Assembly: GCA_003222535.1 (NCBI GenBank)
Contig: QHWJ01000249.1
Span: 1-64,000, forward strand
DNA length: 64,000 bases
DNA from: Acidobacteriota bacterium
GTDB taxonomy: Bacteria; Acidobacteriota; Vicinamibacteria; Vicinamibacterales; CAVVIG01
Direction of reading: 5' to 3'
Shown: positions 59,067-64,000 of the stretch, piece by piece
Numbering within the stretch: the stretch's first letter is position 1
Layout: each line of letters starts with the position of its first letter
The notes under the pieces: generated by a model
The model's input: only the letters and a program-made list of their open reading frames with translations
Databases searched by the model: none
Told to the model about the DNA's origin: nothing
Position numbers and translations under genes: made by a program

Positions 59067-59595
59067 CGGTATTTACCTCTCGCGGATTGAGGGTCTCGAG
59101 GAAGCGGCGCGTCGCCTCGACGTCGAACTTCGGATCAATCGCCTCGATGCACAGGAAGAACCGGTTGCGGCTGGCGAGCGCGAATCGCGGCACGTTGAAC
59201 ACCGGGTGATACGGCATCGGCAGTCCGTTCAGCGCGAGCATGCCGAGCACGGCGGACAGCGCGGCGGCGAGAATCGTGCACTCGAAGGTGACCGGGATGA
59301 ACGCCGGCCAGCTGTGCAGCGGCTTGCCGCCGATGTTCAACGGATACGCCAGCGCCGACGACCAGTACTGGAGAGCGTACCCGCCAAGGCAGCCGCACAG
59401 CCCGCCGATCAACACGATGAGCGGCAGCCGTGTGTGATGCGAGCCGAGCGCCTCGTGCAGTTGCTCGATCGGGAACGGCGAGTACGCGTCCAGGCACCGA
59501 TAGCCTTCGCCGTACGCACGCTCGGCCGCCAGCACCAGCGAGCTGACATCGTCGAACTCCGCCATCAGGCCGTAGAGAGGGGAGGGGCCCTTCAT
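59056..59595 (-). CDS. actD: ActD (DUF3341), alternative complex III membrane subunit
   Basis: The 179-residue protein has LYGLMAEFDDVSSLVLAAER, the DUF3341 Tyr/Pro-rich segment DAYSPFPIEQLHEALG, and two helices (LPLIVLIGGLCGCLGGYALQ, FIPVTFECTILAAALSAVLG). It binds at the side of ActC in known complex III structures. Start ATG overlaps the actC stop (ATGA). Confidence 0.93.
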   Translation of the reverse strand: MKGPSPLYGLMAEFDDVSSLVLAAERAYGEGYRCLDAYSPFPIEQLHEALGSHHTRLPLIVLIGGLCGCLGGYALQYWSSALAYPLNIGGKPLHSWPAFIPVTFECTILAAALSAVLGMLALNGLPMPYHPVFNVPRFALASRNRFFLCIEAIDPKFDVEATRRFLETLNPREVNTVAD

Positions 59596-60983
59596 TCGCC
59601 CACCCTGGCTTCAGGGAGAATCGTGCGCATCTCGAAGATCGAGATCATCGGCAGGAAGCGGAGGAACAGGAAGAGCAGCGACAGGAACAGCCCGATCGTG
59701 CCGACAAACGTCGACCAGTCCCAGAACGTGGGCGAGTACAGGCCCCACGACGACGGCAGATAGTCACGATGCAGGCTGGTCACGATGATCACGAACCGCT
59801 CGAGCCACATGCCGACGTTCACGATGAGCGAGATGATGAACAGGACCGGCACGCTCGTCCGCACCCGCTTGAGCCAGAGGGCCTGCGGGACGACGACGTT
59901 GCAAAAGATCAGCGCCCAATAGGCGAAGGCGTAGGGACCGATCATCCGGTTCAGCGGGACGAAGCCCTCGTACCTGTCGGCGCTGTACCACGCGATGAAC
60001 GCTTCCGTCAGATAGCCGTACGCGACGATCAGGCCGGTGACCAGCATCACCTTCGCCATGTTCTGCAGGTGGCGCATGGTGATGAAATCCTCGAGGTTGT
60101 AGACCGCGCGAATCGGGATCGCGAGCGTCAGCACCATCGCGAACCCGGAGTAAATCGCGCCCGCGACGAAGTACGGGGGGAAGATCGTCGTGTGCCACCC
60201 CGGCACGATCGAGACCGCGAAGTCGAAGCTGACGACGGTGTGGACGGAGACGACGAGCGGCGTCGCGAGCCCCGCGAGCAGCAGATACGCCGTCTCGTAG
60301 CGGTGCCAGTGATGCGCGGATCCGCGCCAGCCCATCGCGAGCATCCCGTAGATGACGCGCCCGACCGGGGACTGCGACCGATCGCGCAGCGTCGCGAGAT
60401 CGGGGATCAGCCCGACGAACCAGAACAGCAGCGAGACGGTCGCGTAGGTCGAGACGGCGAAGACGTCCCAGATCAGCGGGCTCCGGAACTGCGGCCAGAG
60501 GTTCATCGTGTTGGGATACGGAACCAGCCAGTAGGCGAGCCACGGCCGCCCGGTGTGAAACACGGGGAAGACGGCGGCGCAGGCGACGGCGAACAGCGTC
60601 ATCGCCTCGGCGAACCGGTTGATCGACGTCCGCCATGTCTGTTTGAGCAGGAGGAGAATCGCGGAGATGAGCGTGCCGGCGTGGCCGATGCCGATCCACC
60701 ACACGAAGTTCGTGATGTCAAAGGCCCAGCCGATCGGGATGTTGTTGCCCCAGATGCCGATTCCCGTCAGCACCAGATAGGTCAGCGAGACGAGCAGCAG
60801 CAGCGTGAAGAACATGGCGGTGCCGAACCCGGCATACCAGCCGAGCGGCGTCTTGCGCGCCAGCACGATTGCGCTGATCTTGTCGGTGACGGTCCCGAAC
60901 GTATGGCCGGGCGCGATCACGGCCGGCGTCCGGATGGCGGCGGCGCGACTCGGATCTTCGACGGGTTGCAGGCTGTCGGCCAT
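59592..60983 (-). CDS. actC: ActC, NrfD/PsrC-type quinol-binding subunit of alternative complex III
   Basis: The 463-residue protein has ten helices. Typical segments are GWAFDITNFVWWIGIGHAGT, FRSPLIWDVFAVSTYATVSL, TVVSFDFAVSIVPGWHTTIF and NVGMWLERFVIIVTSLHRDY. It carries the quinol site next to the iron-sulfur subunit ActB, encoded upstream. It is coupled to actD by a four-base overlap but separated from actB by a 240-bp word-repeat element. Confidence 0.95.
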   Translation of the reverse strand: MADSLQPVEDPSRAAAIRTPAVIAPGHTFGTVTDKISAIVLARKTPLGWYAGFGTAMFFTLLLLVSLTYLVLTGIGIWGNNIPIGWAFDITNFVWWIGIGHAGTLISAILLLLKQTWRTSINRFAEAMTLFAVACAAVFPVFHTGRPWLAYWLVPYPNTMNLWPQFRSPLIWDVFAVSTYATVSLLFWFVGLIPDLATLRDRSQSPVGRVIYGMLAMGWRGSAHHWHRYETAYLLLAGLATPLVVSVHTVVSFDFAVSIVPGWHTTIFPPYFVAGAIYSGFAMVLTLAIPIRAVYNLEDFITMRHLQNMAKVMLVTGLIVAYGYLTEAFIAWYSADRYEGFVPLNRMIGPYAFAYWALIFCNVVVPQALWLKRVRTSVPVLFIISLIVNVGMWLERFVIIVTSLHRDYLPSSWGLYSPTFWDWSTFVGTIGLFLSLLFLFLRFLPMISIFEMRTILPEARVGE

Positions 60984-61001
60984 CCTTCGTTACGCCCGAG
61001 C

Positions 61002-61220
61002 GACACAGAGTGGGCAGAGAACACAGAGAGTCATCAGCCACGGAGACACGGAGACACAGAGATATTCTGAACAGGAGACAAGGAGATCGGGAGTTGCGCT
61101 GTTCTTCAAGAGAGAACCTCCTGGCCTCCTGATCTCGTGTTCAAGAAACCCCTCTGTGCCTCTGTGTCTCCGTGTCTCTGTGGCTGATCCACTCTGTGTT
61201 CTCCTCTTCCTCTGTGTCGT
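61002..61220. repeat. CACGGAGACACGGAGACAC word inverted repeat between actB and actC
   Basis: Outer arms are ACACAGAGTGGGCAGAGAAC with GCCACGGAGACACGGAGACA, and TGTGTCTCCGTGTCTCTGTG with CCACTCTGTGTTCTCC. An inner inverted pair is CTGAACAGGAGACAAGGAG against CTGATCTCGTGTTCAAG. It is a long hairpin inside the respiratory operon, which would have to be read through or bypassed by a promoter upstream of actC; none was identified. Confidence 0.82.
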
Positions 61221-61225
61221 CGCGT

Positions 61226-64000
61226 TCATTCTCCTAACGCCGGATTCACGTTGCGGACTGCCGCGAGGTAGGTCGTTCGCGGCCGCGTGTTGAGCTCGCC
61301 CAGCAGGGCGTAGCTGCGCTCCTCGGCCTGCAGCTTCGCGACCCGGCTGGCCGGATCGTTCAGATTGCCGAAGACGATCGCGTCGGCGGGACACGCCTGC
61401 TGGCACGCCGTCTTGATCTCACCGTCACGAACCGGACGGCTTTCCTTCTCCGAGTCGATCTTCGCCGCGTTGATCCGCTGCACGCAGTACGTGCACTTTT
61501 CCATCACGCCGCGGCTGCGCACGGTGACATCGGGATTGCGTCCAAGCCTGAGGCTCGGCGTATTCCAGTCCTGATACAGGAGGAAGTTGAAGCGGCGGAC
61601 CTTGTAGGGGCAGTTGTCCGAGCAGTACCTGGTGCCGACACAGCGGTTGTACACCATGTCGTTCAGCCCTTCGTGGCTGTGCGCGGTCGCGCCGACCGGA
61701 CAGACGACCTCGCACGGCGCGTTCTCGCACTGCATGCACGGCACGGGCTGGAAGTACGTCTCGGGATTGTCCGCGCGGCCGCGGTAATACGTGTCGACGC
61801 GCAGCCAGTGCATCTCACGGCCGCGCAGCACCTGATCCTTGCCGACGACGGGGATGTTGTTTTCCGACTGGCAGCCGACGACGCACGCGTTGCACCCGAT
61901 GCAGGCGTTGACGTCGATCGCCATCCCCCACTTGTAGCCTTCGTACGGATAGTTGGGATACAGCGTGATGGTCCTGGGCGGAGTCTCGTCACCTTCGTGT
62001 ACCGATTTCGGATCGCGCACGTACGCGTCGCGCGTGGACGCGCGCACCATCCCGCGGCCTTCCATGAGGTGGTGATACTGCGTGCAGGCGAGAGAGAACT
62101 TCTCGAACGTGCGGACGATCTCGACCCCGGCGCCAAACGACAGCGCGTCGGACGTGCGGATCGCGTTCGCGTTGAAGCCGGCGCCGGTCGCCACACGACC
62201 GCCGCGGGAGCGGCCGTACCCGAGGTGGACGGTGACGCAGTCGTCAGGATGGCCGACGACGGTGAACAGCGCGCCCCGCACTGAACGGGCGCGATACCGC
62301 AGCTCGACGAGATCGGTGATGATCTGTCCGTGTTCGCCCCCCTGAAAAGCCGGTGATCCGGCGGCCCTGAGCTTCGCCGCGGTCGCAGGGCTCACCAGCA
62401 CGGCGTTGTCCCACGTCAACCGCGTGATCGGCTTCGGCAGTTCCTGGAGCCACCCGTTGTTCGCGAAGCGGCCGTCGAGCACCGACGGATCGTTGCGGAA
62501 GTTGATTTCGATGTCATCGGCCGCATGTGTCGTCGGCGTCGGTTCGACGGTCGGGCTGAAGCCGGGCACGACCTGGACTCGCGCCGGCGCGAACGCGGTG
62601 TTCGGGACGACGCCGTCGTGCAGCCATCGCCGCCACGACGCATCGAACTCTTCGTTTGCCGGGGGTGCCGGCAGGGTCCGGCTCGAGCCGGACCCGGACC
62701 AGAACTCGCGCACGATGTCGTGCGCCGATCGCTCGGGCCGGTCGCTCATCGCCGCCAGCAACTCGTGCGCCGACTTGCCGCCGTAGAGCGGCGCGATGAG
62801 CGGCTGCACGATCGACACGGTCCCGTCGTAGCCGCGCGCGTCGCTCCAGGCTTCGAGGAAGTGCGCCTCGGGAATCTGCCAATGGCACAGCGCCGACGTC
62901 TCATCGTCGTACAGGCTGAGATGAACGCGGAGCAGCGCCTTGTTCAAAGCCTCGGCGAACCTGAAATCGGCCGGCGCGGTGTACACCGGGTTGCCGCCGA
63001 CGATGACGAGGACGTCGACCTTGCCGGCGTTCATGTCGGCGACGAGATCCCGAAGCGAGTCGAGCTGATTGGTCGGTTCCGCTTCGACCGACTGCGTATA
63101 GACGACCGTCTTGCCGACGTTGCCAAGCGCCTGGTTGATGCCGTGCGCCAGGGCGTGGACGGCGGGCGGCTGGCCGTCGCCGGCGACGACGAGGCTGCTG
63201 CCGCGATGCGCCTGCAGATCCTCAGCGACCGCGTCGATCCATTTCGCGATCGCCGGGCTGAACCCCTGCACCACAGCAGCCCCACCCGTCGCACCTGATG
63301 CCCCCGCCCCCCCTGACCCCCCCGCCCCCCCCGATTCACCCGACCCCCCTGACCTACCCGACCCCGACTTGCCTGCCTCGCCAAGCGCGCTCGCGATCTC
63401 GCGCGCGATCCGCGCAATGGCGCTCGGCTTCAAGGGTAGGCGATGATCCGCTCGCGCTCCCGTGGACGTGGGCATCGACTCGATCGCGTAGAGCCGATTC
63501 ATGCGATCGGCCTGCTCGGGACGCCGGCGCGCCGCGAAATCGCGCGCGTAGCGGATCGATCCCGGTCCGCAGCCGAGAACATCGGCGTCGAGAGACAGGA
63601 TGACGTCGGCCTGGCCGAAACGGTACTGCGCGTCGACGTACTCGCCGAAAGCGAGCTTCGCGCCGCCGCGCACATGCTCGCGGCTTGCCGGATCCCACTG
63701 ATGCCATTTCGCGGAAGGAAAGCGCGCAAGCAGGTCTCGGATCTGAGCGGCGAGCGTCGGCGAGTTGACCGACTCAGTGAGGATGCGGAGCCCCGCGCCC
63801 TCGAGCGGACGCTGTGCCGTGAGCGCCGCGCTGATGGTCCCGAGAAACGCGGACCACGGGCGGATGTCGCCCAGGTTCAGCAACGTCTGCGAGCGATCCG
63901 GATCGTAGAGGCCGAGAACCGCGGCCTGAGCGAACACATCGGTCGCGCCAAGACTCCCCGGATGCAGCGGGTTGCCTTCGATTTTCGTCGGACGGCCTTC
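61226..64000 (-). CDS. actB: ActB, iron-sulfur/molybdopterin-like subunit of alternative complex III, N-terminus beyond window
   Basis: 925 codons are present; the frame stays open through base 64000 with EGRPTKIEGNPLHPGSLGA, so the N-terminal part is missing. The first two thirds resemble the molybdopterin-oxidoreductase fold, which lacks the metal cofactor in ActB. The C-terminal third has four cubane-type cysteine sets: CIGCNACVVGCQSENN, CMQCENAPCEVVCPVGA, CVGTRYCSDNCPYKVRRF with CTYCVQRI, and CQQACPADAIVFG. Three in-frame oddities are repeat-derived: a GSGRSGGSGESGGAGGSGGA linker (63290-63370), VVQGFSPAI just after it, and VVPGFSPTVEPTP (about 62550-62585). Electrons pass from quinol at ActC through these clusters. 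Confidence 0.93.
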   Translation of the reverse strand, partial: EGRPTKIEGNPLHPGSLGATDVFAQAAVLGLYDPDRSQTLLNLGDIRPWSAFLGTISAALTAQRPLEGAGLRILTESVNSPTLAAQIRDLLARFPSAKWHQWDPASREHVRGGAKLAFGEYVDAQYRFGQADVILSLDADVLGCGPGSIRYARDFAARRRPEQADRMNRLYAIESMPTSTGARADHRLPLKPSAIARIAREIASALGEAGKSGSGRSGGSGESGGAGGSGGAGASGATGGAAVVQGFSPAIAKWIDAVAEDLQAHRGSSLVVAGDGQPPAVHALAHGINQALGNVGKTVVYTQSVEAEPTNQLDSLRDLVADMNAGKVDVLVIVGGNPVYTAPADFRFAEALNKALLRVHLSLYDDETSALCHWQIPEAHFLEAWSDARGYDGTVSIVQPLIAPLYGGKSAHELLAAMSDRPERSAHDIVREFWSGSGSSRTLPAPPANEEFDASWRRWLHDGVVPNTAFAPARVQVVPGFSPTVEPTPTTHAADDIEINFRNDPSVLDGRFANNGWLQELPKPITRLTWDNAVLVSPATAAKLRAAGSPAFQGGEHGQIITDLVELRYRARSVRGALFTVVGHPDDCVTVHLGYGRSRGGRVATGAGFNANAIRTSDALSFGAGVEIVRTFEKFSLACTQYHHLMEGRGMVRASTRDAYVRDPKSVHEGDETPPRTITLYPNYPYEGYKWGMAIDVNACIGCNACVVGCQSENNIPVVGKDQVLRGREMHWLRVDTYYRGRADNPETYFQPVPCMQCENAPCEVVCPVGATAHSHEGLNDMVYNRCVGTRYCSDNCPYKVRRFNFLLYQDWNTPSLRLGRNPDVTVRSRGVMEKCTYCVQRINAAKIDSEKESRPVRDGEIKTACQQACPADAIVFGNLNDPASRVAKLQAEERSYALLGELNTRPRTTYLAAVRNVNPALGE

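Overview
The window is a 64-kb piece of a high-GC genome that reads as an acidobacterium, probably of the Vicinamibacteria (subdivision 6) lineage. The basis is gene content: two very large ADOP-type 'duplicated orphan permease' proteins, an Oar-like TonB receptor with an N-terminal carboxypeptidase-regulatory domain, paralogous secreted proteins of acidobacterial type, and an alternative complex III plus caa3 oxidase locus. This is inference from families, not a database match. The left edge cuts a coiled-coil gene and the right edge cuts actB.

Layout. 1-10.4 kb: a coiled-coil protein, a PEGA-domain membrane protein, an alpha/beta hydrolase, ApbE flavin transferase convergent with a NosR-like FMN-binding protein and membrane polyferredoxin, a CHASE2 adenylate cyclase and an M48 protease. 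10.6-17.4 kb: an MscS channel with a cyclic-nucleotide domain, a Tat-exported FAD oxidoreductase, and a four-gene surface-sugar module (Gfo/Idh/MocA dehydrogenase, hexapeptide acetyltransferase, glycosyltransferase, DegT aminotransferase) resembling the Wlb/Wbp route to diacetamido-uronic sugars. 17.6-22.2 kb: an ADOP permease, a CMD-like protein and a DUF5996 protein. 22.2-40.1 kb: a myo-inositol locus. A LacI-type regulator, iolC, iolD and iolE overlap by four bases each on the minus strand, followed by a separate DUF2090 gene. On the plus strand are iolB, the TonB receptor, a PfkB kinase, an unknown protein, a CUT2-type sugar ABC transporter and iolG. 40.1-51.7 kb: a second ADOP permease, a GYD protein, a gene remnant, two related secreted proteins (one frameshifted), an NHL protein, a cytochrome c/Vgb propeller protein and an aquaporin. 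51.9-64 kb: an aerobic respiratory operon on the minus strand (actB, actC, actD, actE, actF, a small membrane protein, sco, coxB, coxA, coxC, coxD).

The most unusual feature is the intergenic DNA. Nearly every gap holds an inverted-repeat element built from short degenerate words (ACGAAGACACGAAGGACACGA-like, CTTGGTCCTTGGTCC-like, AATTCCAAATTCC-like, CTCAACTCTCAA-like, GTGGGTCGGGTAGGT-like), or short palindromes such as GTCCGGCTTCAGCCGGAC and GGCACCGCTNGAGCGGTGCC. Two long copies (5251-5665 and 20908-21221) share a nested layout with a common inner core. Copies also lie in frame inside genes. They add a 25-residue insert to IolD, a glycine/serine linker and VVPGFSPT-type peptides to ActB, a peptide to an unknown protein and the N-terminus of a secreted protein. 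They also appear to form the hydrophobic signal peptides of the SCO protein and of ActE. I consider this invasion and coding use of word repeats the best candidate for an under-described system here.

No tRNA, rRNA, CRISPR array, transposase or integrase was recognised. Start codons are often GTG or TTG; where the choice matters it is stated.
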